Source: Hydractinia symbiolongicarpus
Lineage: Eukaryota > Cnidaria > Hydrozoa > Anthoathecata > Hydractiniidae
NCBI RefSeq assembly: GCF_029227915.1
Contig: NC_079886.1
Span: forward strand, 17,646,501-17,710,500
Direction: 5' to 3'
Length of the DNA: 64,000 nt
Part shown: piece by piece, positions 46,281 through 57,346 of the stretch
Position numbering within the stretch: the first letter of the stretch is position 1
Layout of the letters: every line of letters starts with the position of its first letter
The notes under the pieces: generated by a model
The model's database searches: none
What the model was told of the DNA's origin: nothing
Seen by the model: only the letters and a program-made list of their open reading frames with translations
Made by a program: the position numbers and the translations under genes

Positions 46281-48788
46281 ATGAATACACATACTGTGAA
46301 ACAGTATGTGTATTTATTTGGACTTACGGATGGACTTACGTATGGACTTACGGGCTATTCAAAGCTACGCAAAGCCGACCTTGTTGTTTTATTAAGACCT
46401 GTTCCTACGCCGGAATCAAGGGCAGAAGCATTTACACCAGATGACTTGGATATATTCGAGCGTCGAGAGATGGCAAAAACTCGTCCAATTAAGAGCAAGA
46501 TTGAACCTCGACTTCCCACACCCGAAGCCATGAATGTCTTGGAGCGCCAAGAGATGACAAAGACACGTCCAGTAGTCAAGAGTAAACTGCGACAGTGGTC
46601 TGACTGGCTTGTGAAATATGTACCAGAGGGTATTAGAAAGTCGGTGCAAGATAGATTTGTATCATTAAAAAATAGCATCCTTGCTCTTTATGATGGGGCA
46701 AGAAAGACCCTGATCGGTGAAGTTGAGCAAGAGGCAAAGGAGGATCATACTGAAGATAAACCGAACCAAGATTTCACACCCCAAGAACCTAAACATGCTC
46801 ACCATAAAACCTTCAGAAGCTTCCGCATCCCTTGCATAGACGGTACGATTGTCGATGGGTACTTGGGGATGGTGAGATCACACGTGAAAACCCTGGTTGA
46901 GAAGCAGGTTAAAGACATGGAGTCTGCTAAGGTGCAGTGTTCCCTTTCGACTCTATGGAAGAAACGAGTGGAGGATACCAGCGAGGATGATACAAACAAG
47001 TTTATTGAAATCAATAAGGTCTTTCACAGCAACATGACATCGGTCTTTCAGGGTAGCGTCGTGGACGAGGTGCTGGATACAATGTTTACCCAAGTTAAAA
47101 CGCATGTGGAGAACCCAGCACTTCCTAATAGCGGTTTTAGCATCGGCCGCATCCTACATCTTGACGTGGACTTCCACAAGCTTAATCTGACGAGAGGTTC
47201 CTCGTATGTCGAAGCACCCAAGTGGATAGCTAGCAAAAAAGCCATTATTAACCCGAAAAACAACGATGAAGAGTGTTTTAAGTGGAGTATCATAGCCGCT
47301 CTACATCATGAGGATATAACCAGCGATCCGCAGAGAATCAGCAAGCTGAAACCCTATATGGAACAGTATAACTGGCAGGACATCGAGTTTCCCACAACCA
47401 TCAAGGATATCACTAAAACAACCCAGACATCGCGGTGAACGTCTTGTACGTGACGGGGAAGACTTTCAATATCCTGCGTCGATCTACATACAATGGACGC
47501 GAGAAACAGGTTAATCTGTTACTCCTTACGGATGATAAAAAGACTCACTACATAACCATCAAAAATCTCTCACGGCTATTGGGTAGTGACACATCAAAGA
47601 ATCATTTAAAGATGCACTTTTGTATGAACTGTCTGCAGGCGTTTCCAACAATCGAATCGCGAGACAAGCATTATGCCTACTGCAAAGACAACGAAGCGGT
47701 TAAGATCACGATGCCAAGCAAAAAGGAAAAGTGGCTATACTATACTGATGGTCAGCAGCAATTCAAAGTACCCTTAGCCGTCTATGCAGATTTCGAGAGC
47801 CTGTTGATCCCAATGAAAGAGAATGCGAAGGAGACCAAGACAAAAAAGCTGAATACGCACGTACCGTGTGGGTGGTGCACGTATACTACATTCGCATATA
47901 GGGATGTACCAGATCCCTTGTATAGATATCGTGGCAAAAACTGTGTGAAGATGTTCGTTCAACACCTGGAGGATGAGGTAAAGCGGCTCTACGCTACCTT
48001 TCCACAGCATGACATGCTGCCCCTAATGGAGGTGTTATAAAGAGAGCATGAAGCGGCAAAGATATGTCACATCTGCATGAAACCCTTCGACGATGATCCA
48101 AAGAACCGCAAAGTTCGAGACTATTGTCACTACACGGGTCTATACAGAGGTGCCGCGCACAATACCTGCAATTTCAACTACAAGATACCCAGCCATGTGC
48201 CAGTGATCTTCCACAATCTTTTGTGGTACGACGCCCACTTGTTCATTCGAGAATTGGCGGAGAAGTATGATACCCAGGATATTGGTTGCATCGCTGAAAA
48301 CACTGAAAAGTATATCTCCTTCAATGTAAAAATAAAGGTACCCATTGCAGGTATGGGGCACGATGATGGTGAAACGTACAAGAAGATCGAGATCAGATTC
48401 ATAGACAGCTGTAGATTCATGGCATCAAGCTTGGAGAAATTGGCAAGTAACCTTATTGGTACGAACACGGCAGGAATGAAATGCCAGCAGTGCGCAGATA
48501 CATGCTTGGAATTTAAGAACATTGATGATGAGTATGTAGCAAGCTTTTGGTGCAAGAATTGCGACTCTAGTACCACGAAGCAGTTAGACAAGGAGCAGGT
48601 AAAAGCAAACGCACCAGCCTTGAGCTTCTTTTTCAGCGAAGATGATGTATTCAGGCTGATGCTTAGGAAAGGTATCTATCCTTATGAGTATATGGATAGC
48701 TGGCAACGATTTAAGGAAACGGAGTTACCTCCCAAAGAGGCCTTCTATAGCAAATTGAAGCTTTCAGATTTGGAATATCGACATGCCT
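46281..48788 (+). pseudogene. Polinton-type protein-primed DNA polymerase B, N-terminal and exonuclease part, disrupted and truncated
   Basis: The first ORF (46281-47438) holds an SAP-like YSKLRKADLVVLL start, two similar LERQEMTKTRPVVKSK-type segments, and the KWIASKKAIINPKNNDEECF / KWSIIAALH block typical of Polinton polymerases. A frameshift near 47425 leads to the next frame with a C2H2-like segment (HFCMNCLQAFPTIESRDKHY) and the Exo I motif YADFES. A TAA at 48038-48040 interrupts that same frame, which then resumes with RDYCHYTGLYRGAAHNTC and the Exo II region HNLLWYDAHLF. The ORF runs to SKLKLSDLEYRHA (about 48788). There the Exo III and polymerase palm domains should follow, but transposase sequence begins instead. 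By eye this stretch is more GC-rich than its surroundings. It would have replicated a Polinton; it cannot function. Confidence 0.85.
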
Positions 48789-49406
48789 CCAACATTATCA
48801 CAACATTCATTACTTTTCTTAGTTTGAAATTTGAACAACTAATATATTTGCCAACACCTGATGAAACGCTAGCATATAAGCACCACCATTTTTCTGGTAC
48901 TTTCAACAAATGTGAAGGTATTGGTGACAACACTGAACAATATGTTGAACATTCAAAAAATGTTGCAGCACAATACCAAACATACAGCACCCACAAAAGC
49001 CGAAACACGCTAAAAAACTTAAATTTTGTACTATCTCCTGCCTATGCTGCATCTAGCGCAGATCGTTTTATTACTGAAGATACAAATGTTGTTTCAAAAT
49101 TTCATCCTGGTTTTATGGTTCTGTTTGATAAAGATTTCAATGTTCAAGATCTGTTTTTGCTCCACCAAGTTACAAGTGTTCTACTTCCTTTTGTTCGCCA
49201 AAAAAGAAAGGAAATTTGTAAGATCAGAAATTTATCATGGTAAAAGAGTAGCACGCGCAAGAACACATATTGAAAGGGTTAATGGACGGTTGAAAGAATT
49301 CTGATTATTGAAAAACATATCACCAATATCAATGAGCGATATGTGTAATCACATTTGGACAATTGCTGCAGCTATTGTTAATATGCAACCCCCATTAGTA
49401 AAGTAG
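48789..49406 (+). pseudogene. 5'-truncated DDE transposase (ISL2EU/IS5-like, DDE_Tnp_4 type), fused in frame to PolB
   Basis: In the same frame as the PolB remnant the protein continues TTFITFLSLKFEQLIYLPTP, HHFSGTFNKCEGIGDNTEQY (first Asp), QTYSTHKSRNTLK, SSADRFITE (second Asp) and GFMVLFDKDFNVQDLFLLHQ. A frameshift near 49200 and a TGA at 49302-49304 interrupt it, and HIERVNGRLKEF (catalytic Glu) and WTIAAAIVNMQPPLVK follow in the shifted frame to the stop at 49404-49406. The N-terminal half (THAP/coiled region) is missing. All three presumed catalytic acids are still visible, but the gene is broken in several ways. Confidence 0.8.
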
Positions 49407-49887
49407 TTTTGGCCTCAATTGATTGCAGTGACAAGGCTTCTTGACATATTATCAACAATAAAGCATTTTTTAAAGCCACAAACTTATAAAAAATGTTAAT
49501 TTTGATCATGTTTTTTACAAGCATATATATACATATTATTAATTATTAAATTATTACTTATTGCATGAAATTTTTGCAGTCATTATAATTTCGCGATTTT
49601 ATGTTTTTATTTTAAAAATTTAGTTTAGAACTATTTTATATAGGTGTGATAGTTGTCGTTGGAGAAAATCGTGAAATTTAATTATTCTCCTTTTATATAA
49701 CGTTGGTGATAGTCTTCGTCGTATATACATAAGCATATACATTTACCAAAGCAATGTTTTTTACAAATGTGTCGCTTTAAAAAAAGCCGTTAACCGGAGT
49801 ATTGTTAGCTAAGGGGCTCATAGGGGAAACAATTGGTTTAATTCCTCTGTTACTTCATTACTTGATATATCCGAGCATAAAACAATA
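49407..49887. other. Short gap between convergent transposase and YqaJ remnants
   Basis: AT-rich; no coding signature. An AATAAA near 49459 could be the transposase polyadenylation signal. Confidence 0.35.
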
Positions 49888-51243
49888 TCATGTTTTTTTA
49901 AACGTTTCTGGTAAGATATGCATATTGAAAAAACCCTCCAAAAGTGGAATAACATTAATGAATTCTGAATCTTTAAGAACTCTAACTGTGCCTGACTCTT
50001 TGGGTAGATAAACAACAAAATTTGTGTATGTAGAACCAGTAACAAACATTTGATACAGTACTTAAATGTAATATTGATGTGTAAGCTTTAAACTGTATAC
50101 ACCAGATTTTAATTCTAAACATGCATCTCTCTGTTTCACATACTCTTCAATAGTTTTTTCCCGATGATCAAACGGACACTTAATTTCCAGCTTGCTAGAT
50201 TCACAGTGCTTATTACTTGCTTTACCCTTAGTCAAATCTTCAATAATGGTAATATGATTCTCTGTCCTGTTTTCTGCAAGTGTAGCAAAAAATTCAGATG
50301 GCGATGATGATTGTTTGCAGATGTCCTTCATAGTTCCACATTTAATATATTTTCCGGTAAGAGTTGTAGCTGTAGTCATTTTCAAGGTAAACATTCTTTC
50401 GAATACATAAAATGAATCCTGTCCATCAGTAGCCGATGCTAATTGATCTCAATTAATATTATTAGCTGTACGTTGATGCACAGCATGAGAATCAAATGAA
50501 GTTCGACGTACTTTAACATGGTCTGGTAGATGCTCGGGATGTGGTCTTTTAAAAGATATTGACGACATTTTTGCAGGAAGATGAACTTTATGTCGACCTT
50601 CAACCACTCTTTCGTTCTAAAATTGAGTTTTGGACGTACATGTTTTATTTAAACCCAATGCAACCTGATGTACAGCAAAATCGAGCAGTGAAAAAACATA
50701 TTTGCAGCTTTCACTGTATCCAGCAATGCAACCACATTCACTAGTTAAAACTTCATGGTTAATAATGTTCATACGCACCCAGGTTTTATAAAGAGTTTCA
50801 TTAACCCGTGTTTGTGGTATCCATCGACATCTCCACGAACAAAACAATAACGCAGACATTGAGATATGTTATTGAACTTAAAATTTAACATGTCCAGCAT
50901 TCATTAAATTCTCTCCTTCATTTAAAGCTTGGATAGCCAGACTTTTCTGTGCATAATCCAGAAGGCATTTGGTTGGGATATCAGGAAAGTACACGTATTC
51001 AGTCATCCATCCAGTGGTTATCTGTTCTGGAAAGAGTATTTTGATACATGCGACAGTCGGTTTAAATGTCTTCTTGTTTTCTTTCCAACGATGAAGATAC
51101 AGGGAGATTAAGCAATTCTGCTGCAAGCACTTTCTTAATTAAATCAACTTTAAGTACCCACTTAAAGGAATCCCCTTAGCTAACAAATAACTCCTTAAGT
51201 TTTCAACACTCCGCTTGTTTAATTCTTCTTGTGAATACACCAT
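49888..51243 (-). pseudogene. SAP-SWIM-YqaJ nuclease (partner protein of an ISL2EU-like transposon), disrupted
   Basis: Reading right to left from ATG 51243-51241: MVYSQEELNKRSVENLRSYL / LAKGIPLSGYLK is a SAP-type helix pair. A one-base frameshift near 51150 follows. Then come KILFPEQITTGWMTEYVYFP and SLAIQALNEGENLMNAGHV, and a SWIM zinc finger CGCIAGYSESCKYVFSLLDF whose usual His is Tyr. After more stops, a YqaJ/lambda-exonuclease-type core has the E-x-K motif in LEIKCPFDHREKTIEEY, followed by SGVYSLKLTHQYY and an end block (NFVVYLPKESGTVRVLKDSE). The convergent layout with a DDE transposase matches what I recall of ISL2EU transposons, which carry a YqaJ-type exonuclease as second gene. It would act on DNA ends; this copy is dead. 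Confidence 0.75.
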
Positions 51244-52759
51244 TGTTAGACAGTTTCTTACCAATGTTTACAGTAAGTAACCTTTGCCGAAACTACATAA
51301 GATACCCTGATTTCCCAATACTGCATTGCACAGTCATAAATTTAAAAATGGTAGCCTTATCAGTAAAAGGGTCTATTCCGCCATCTTTTTCACGTTTCCA
51401 ACGTAACCTGTGCCGGCATTAGCATCTTTACATGAACATCCAAAAGACAATTTATAACAATTTGCGTCTAAATTGCAGAACATTCTTGGTGTTAATGGGT
51501 ACACATCATAAGCTAAATATAGATTAAATTAACAACAGTTTAAAGCGTCTGATAGCTACTGATAAATCGGGTCATTGTGAAATATACATCTCATTTTTTA
51601 GTTTATTTAACGCTAATATATTGACAACATAAATACTTCCATTCAGGTTTAAAATTATGACAGCACTCTTTCCTACGTAATTCTCTTTCTGTGTTGTGAT
51701 TATGACTTCCCACTCAGTATATTTTTGCAATACGTTCCACCCCCTGACAATTGACACCCCTCCAAAACTACGTAAAACTGATAAAGAAGGCCCTTTTTTA
51801 AAATCATTGCCAGGAGCATGAAGGTACCATATTTCCATATGTCTTGTCAGGTAATTTAAGGAAAACACATTATTAGATACTATATGAAAAATGGAACAAT
51901 TCACGGAACTGCATATCCAACAAAAAACTTTCTTTTAAAGGACAAGTTCATGCTTTGATACCTGCTATTTTAATAGCACTCGAACTAAATTTTCCGATAT
52001 ATCTCCACTTGTATTACTTTCCGCTAAACACATATTTACGTCACTTCTTTCCTTACAAATTGGGCCGTGGTATTCCACTGCAGTATGCTGCAACAATAGC
52101 CTGTTTGATTTGATCGACTTTAATATCAAAATTTGTGTGGATCTCTTAACTACTTTAATGCTAAACTAATAGTGGATTAAAGAAATGTCAGTAAAAAATC
52201 TTAGTCAGTAAATATATTAGTCACCAGCACAAGATTTAGTCCCTTTTACGGAATAAATTTTAAAAACCTTCCATCTGTTTCTGGCTAATTATAAGAAGTA
52301 CCAACTAAGTCTTTCAAATACAAAATGGATGCCAGAGTAATTTTGATAAAATAATTCCAACTAAAAATATTTACGGAAAATTTGTAACCTCGTATTTTTT
52401 AGTGGTTTATGGTTCCTAAAACGCTAAAAAACAAAAACAAAAAAACTCTTAAATTTAAGTCGATAAAAATGGTTGGTCAATATAAAAACACACGCAATTA
52501 CAGCATGCTATAGCGTGCACTAACATGTTACCAAACTATTACATGAAGATGAAAAAGATCACATGACGATGAAAAAGAGAAAAAGGATTTTTTTTAAGCT
52601 TGCTGATTTCGACTAGGCAACAACAGCGACGAACAAATTACGAGTTTGTAGTAATGGTGCGCCTCAAGTATTCAATTAGTTGGTAAACAAGTGTCCATCC
52701 TTTCATTTAATGCGTTTCAATCAGAAGAAATTTAGAAAAAAATTCTTAGGAAAAAAGGT
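51244..52759. other. Probable outer part of the ISL2EU-like element, plus unassigned DNA
   Basis: A minus-strand frame near 51400-51500 (TPRMFCNLDANCYKLSFGCS) looks protein-like and may be further element coding sequence. I could not locate a terminal inverted repeat or target duplication here, so the right boundary of the element is unknown. Confidence 0.35.
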
Positions 52760-52832
52760 AGGCCGCGATGGGACTCGAACCCACAATCGCCTAGGTAGAA
52801 ACCAGGTGCCTTATCCATTGGGCCACGCGGCC
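52760..52832 (-). tRNA. tRNA-Arg(TCT), copy 1
   Basis: The minus strand folds into a full cloverleaf: perfect 7-bp acceptor GGCCGCG/CGCGGCC, D arm with GGATAAGGC, anticodon stem CCTGG/CTAGG with loop TTTCTAC (anticodon TCT, decodes AGA), a T arm with GTGGG-TTCGAGT-CCCAT, and 73 nt including the discriminator. No intron. Downstream T6 is a pol III terminator. Just outside the left arm of the giant palindrome. Confidence 0.93.
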
Positions 52833-52844
52833 ATGCTGTTACAC

Positions 52845-54714
52845 GCATTTAATTTGTAAATCTTTTACGTTAACAGTTGCATCACTGTTTAATTATTTTA
52901 GTATATAGCTTCTTTACAAGACGATTATGAGGGGGACGGTCACCTTTTGACTCAATATCGTTATACCATCGTCCTTTACACTGTAAATAGGCATTAACAT
53001 CAAATAATGGCCACAAATCCTTTTACCAACGGCATTTCTTTTTAAAGTGTTTTAAGTTTAAGTTAAAAAGCTATTTTTATCAAATTTTTTTATTCAGAAA
53101 CAGGCGTAAATCTGTAGTTGCAATTATTTATAAAGGTTTGTACTTTTTAAAATCTAAAGATCTTATTTTATAACAAGAAAGTGTAAATTATGAGGCGTAA
53201 TCAACATTGACCTGGTTTTGACCTTTCGTCAACCACATTTTCCGGTCTATTAAAAACTCAAAATTGCAATTAAAGAAGGCTTCTTTTATGCAACATTCAG
53301 TTATTTTTTGTTACGAAGACGTATTCAAATTCAAGATCGAGTGATATTGCCCCCACATATTATACTTCGCATGTTACACACACACTATGTTATATGTTTA
53401 GTAATAATTATTTTTTTCTTTACTAATGTTTGAACTAATTTCGAATTTCAAGTCTTTATTTTATATCAGAAATTGTAAATCATGCGAGGTTTCATCAACA
53501 TTGACATGATTTTGACCTTGCGTATATTACTTTTTTCGGTTTTACAAATTGTTCTTGATCTAAGATAGCCAATATTTAATAAAAGCTTTTCTTTCTCTAC
53601 TGTATACTGTGACAAATGTGTAGCAATCCACCTACTTTTCGTAGTAGAGAACGGTGATAAGATAAGACCCATACAATTTTATTTATTCCTACGCTATTGC
53701 GCGTAAAAAGAAAAAAGAACTAATGATTAGATAAAGACAATTTTTTGTAAAGTGAAAAATTCTTTTTATACAAACGGTGAAATCTCTTTATAGCACACTA
53801 TTGGGGCCAAACAAAGTGTTCGCGATAAGGATTGTTCGCCACACATGATTCTTTCCTAATAGGCTTAAATAAATAGCAAAGTGTTCAGGACCAGCAAGAA
53901 CCTAGAGAGAACATATTGTAAATCTATTGGGAGTTATCACTTCTTTGACCATGAAGTAATCATAAATAATTGAAATAAAAAGACAGAAAAGAAATTAGCG
54001 AAAATGCATCATCGTTAAGTAAAACATGAAGCCTTGGCGTCGAATCCAGAATAAACCAAAATTGCGCACATCTCAGTTACTTATATGTGAATCTATATTT
54101 ATCATTAATTTTTTAAGGGTTGTGACGAAGCTATGTAGTACCAAAAAAATTAATCAATGATGCAACTGTTCACGTAAAACATTTACAAATTGAATACGTT
54201 CAAAAGCATGGCCGCGTGGCCCAATGGATAAGGCACCTGGTTTCTACCTAGGCGATTGTGGGTTCGAGTCCCATCGCGTCCTACATTTTTTTCTCTCTTG
54301 CTTCAAATGCGTTGAGATAAAATCATTATTGTATTAAGGAGGACAAACAAAAGAAGCATAAGGAATCTAAAAAAAAGTAGTAGTCCCACCGCAATATCGG
54401 TACAAGCTTGAAATTAGGAATTTGAAAATCAAATATCTTTCTTCTTCTCACCTTTATATATTCATTTGTTTCACGGTAATCCACGCCGTGAAATACCGTG
54501 ACATGTGCCTTTATTTGTAGATTGATCATGTAGATTTATTTCACAGTGTATGCGAAAATCCGTGAAAAGATTTCAAGAGCTGCAGTTTTTGGATTACGAA
54601 AAACGTCTTAATCGGAATTAAAGTTGTATAAGCATTGACTACTAAGCGTTTTGTTGCTGAAAGGAATATCCTTACCTGTAAAATTAATTACCAGGTTAAT
54701 GTTTGTGGAAAGGT
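52845..54714 (+). repeat. Giant palindrome 1, left arm (~1.87 kb)
   Basis: The reverse complement matches 55474-57343 base for base along its length with scattered substitutions. The coordinate sum stays at 110188 from the tRNA pair to the outer end, so net indels are nil. The arm holds tRNA copy 2 and a 68-codon open frame (53466-53672 minus) that also occurs in the other arm. Confidence 0.9.
54210..54282 (+). tRNA. tRNA-Arg(TCT), copy 2
   Basis: Same sequence as copy 1 except for the 3' acceptor strand, CGCGTCC, which creates one C-U mismatch at the third acceptor pair. Anticodon TCT, T7 terminator downstream. The mismatch may lower its function. Confidence 0.88.
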
Positions 54715-55473
54715 TATTGTATATTTATTGATTATTTATTTATTATTCAGCCAAAAAAATTCTTGCTTATGTCAGCACTAAAAAGCTTGAAATTTATCTA
54801 ATTTAATACTTCTGCTTAAAATTCAATTACTTACGCTCCTGAGCGAATTATTACATTCTCTCTGGAGCGTGTAGTTACAGTCTGACAGCTAGAAAATGTC
54901 ATTAAACATATTTTGCGATTTTTACATAGATCGCTCCGAAAAAATTTTTTTCCCGATTTTCCAGGTTTTGAACCGAAAGAATCAGTGACCAAAAATTCTC
55001 GAAAAAGTTTTATCACCAATTCGTTCAGCATATATAAAGTTCACCAGTTGTTTTAGCGGAATCCGATAAAGAGCTGCATTTACAAAAATGGAAATCGCGC
55101 AGCTTTTGCATAGGCTTAGCCATACTTTCATGTATTCGTGCCATAAAATACACAATCCAAAAACATCCATTACAGTACTAATAGCACCTAGAAACGACAT
55201 CGACATATAAAAACCGTATAGTTTTAGAACAAAGTTCGTCTCCTTTTTTGTGAATAAACCGGTTAATAAGAAGTGACGCAATGCATCTAGTGGCTCAGCT
55301 TGGACCTACACAAAAATTATTGTCAAAAAGAGATCAGATGTTAAGATTTATAGTATCTATAACATTTCATTGCATTTTATTGCGTTTAAAAAGTGTCTAA
55401 AATACATATATGTTATACAATCCTTTTTTAAAACTACTCAGAGATTGCCTTGTTTTCCCATATTTATAAATAT
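54715..55473. other. Single-copy spacer of giant palindrome 1
   Basis: 759 bp that lack a partner in the opposite arm. Contains a candidate exon on the minus strand (54982-55305). Confidence 0.7.
54982..55305 (-). CDS. Candidate terminal exon of an unidentified membrane protein
   Basis: A TTTTTGTGTAG acceptor opens at 55305 into 107 codons to a stop at 54982. The reading starts VQAEPLDALRHFLLTGLFTK, then a long hydrophobic stretch (FYMSMSFLGAISTVMDVFGL) and a second Cys/Ala-rich hydrophobic stretch. No family recognised and no upstream exon found. It sits in the only unpaired DNA of the palindrome, so it may mark the ancestral locus. Confidence 0.3.
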   Translation of the reverse strand, partial: VQAEPLDALRHFLLTGLFTKKETNFVLKLYGFYMSMSFLGAISTVMDVFGLCILWHEYMKVWLSLCKSCAISIFVNAALYRIPLKQLVNFIYAERIGDKTFSRIFGH

Positions 55474-57343
55474 ACAAACATTAACCTGGTAATTAATTAT
55501 ACAGGTAAGGATATTCCTTTCAGCAACAAAATGCTTAGCAGTCAATGTTTATACAACTTTAATTCCGATTAAGACGTTTTTCGTAATCCAAAAACTGCAG
55601 CTCTTGAAATCTTTTTACGGATTTTCGCATACACTGTGAAATAAATCTACATGATCAATCTACAAATAAAGGCACATGTCACGGTATTTCACGGCGTGGA
55701 TTACCGTGAAACAAATGAATATATAAAGGTGAGAAGAAGAAAGATATTTGATTTTCAAATTGCTAATTTCAAGCTTGTACCGATATTGCGGTGGAACTAC
55801 TACTTTTTTTGAGATTCCTTATGCTTCTTTTGTTTGTCCTCCTTAATACAAAATGATTTTATCTCAACGCATTTGAAGCAAGACAAGTAAGTGAAAAAAA
55901 AATGTAGGCCGCGATGGGACTCGAACCCACAATCGCCTAGGTAGAAACCAGGTGCCTTATCCATTGGGCCACGCGGCCATGCTTTTGAACGTATTCAATT
56001 TGTAAATGTTTTACGTGAACAGTTGCATCATTGATTAATTTTTTTGGTACTACATAGTTTCGTCACAAGCCTTAAAAAATTAATGATAAATATAGATTCA
56101 CATATAAGTAACTGAGATGTGCGCAATTTTGGTTTATTCTGGATTCGACGCCAAGGCTTCATGTTTTACTTAACGATGATGCATTTTCGCTAATTTCTTT
56201 TCTGTCTTTTTATTTCAATTATTTATGATTACTTCATGGTCAAAGAAGTGATAACTCCCAATAGATTTACAATATGTTCTCTCTAGGTTCTTGCTGGTCC
56301 TGAACACTTTGCTATTTATTTAAGCCTATTAAGAAAGAATCGTGTATGGCGAACAATCTTTATCGCGAACACTTTGTTTGGCCCCAATATTGTGCTATAA
56401 AGAGATTTCACCGTTTGTGTAAAAAGAATTATTCACTTTACAAAAAATTGTCTTTATCTAATCATTAGTTCTTTTTTCTTTTTACGCGCAATAGCGTAGG
56501 AATAAATAAAATTGTGTGGGTCTTATCTTATCACCGTTCTCTACTACGAAAAGTAGGTGGATTGCTACACTTTTGTCACAGTATAAAGTACAGAAAGACA
56601 AGCTTTTATTAAATATTGGCTATCTTAGATCAAGAACAATTTGTAAAACCGAAAAAAGTAATATACGCAAGGTCAAAATCATGTCAATGTTGATGAAACC
56701 TCGCATGATTTACACTTTCTGATATAAAATAAAGACTTGAAATTCGAAATGAGTTCAAACATTAGTAAAGAAAAAAATAATTATTACTAAACATATAACA
56801 TAGTGTGTGTGTAACATGCGAAGTATAATATGTGGGGGCAATATCACTCGATCTTGAATTTGAATACGTCCTCGTAACAAAAAATAACTGAATGTTGCAT
56901 AAAAGAAGCCTTCTTTAATTGCAATTTTGAGTTTTTAATAGACCGGAAAATGTGGTTGACGAAAGGTCAAAACCAGGTCAATGTTGATTACGCCTCATAA
57001 TTTACACTTTCTTGTTATAAAATAAGATCTTCAAATTTTAAAAAGTACAAACCTTTATAAATAATTGCAGCTACAGATTTACGCCTGTTTCTGAATAAAA
57101 AAATTTGATAAAAATAGCTTTTTAACTTAAACTTAAAACACTTTAAAAAGAAATGCCGTTGGTAAAAGGATTTGTGGCCATTATTTGATGTTAATGCCTA
57201 TTTACAGTGTAAAGGACGATGGTATAACGATATTGAGTCAAAAGGTGACCGTCCCCCTCATAATCGTCTTGTAAAGAAGCTATATACTAAAATAATTAAA
57301 CAGTGATGCAACTGTTCACGTAAAACATTTACAAATTAAATTC
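55474..57343 (-). repeat. Giant palindrome 1, right arm
   Basis: Inverted copy of 52845-54714. The homology ends abruptly at 57343-57346, where LINE sequence begins. Confidence 0.9.
55906..55978 (-). tRNA. tRNA-Arg(TCT), copy 3
   Basis: Identical body to copy 1 with a perfect acceptor stem; anticodon TCT; T8 terminator downstream on the minus strand. It is the inverted partner of copy 2. Confidence 0.93.
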
Positions 57344-57346
57344 AGT

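Noticed and set aside
48140-49008. Long minus-strand open frames opposite the PolB and transposase remnants (up to 137 codons)
   Set aside because: They are shadows of the plus-strand genes, whose motifs are clear.
46281-51243. A complete Polinton (integrase, packaging ATPase, protease, capsid genes)
   Set aside because: Only the polymerase remnant is present; no integrase, ATPase or capsid motif was found nearby, and no long TIRs.
53466-56722. A 68-codon frame present in both arms of palindrome 1
   Set aside because: Its conservation is explained by the inverted duplication itself; no family signature, start context or evidence of selection visible.
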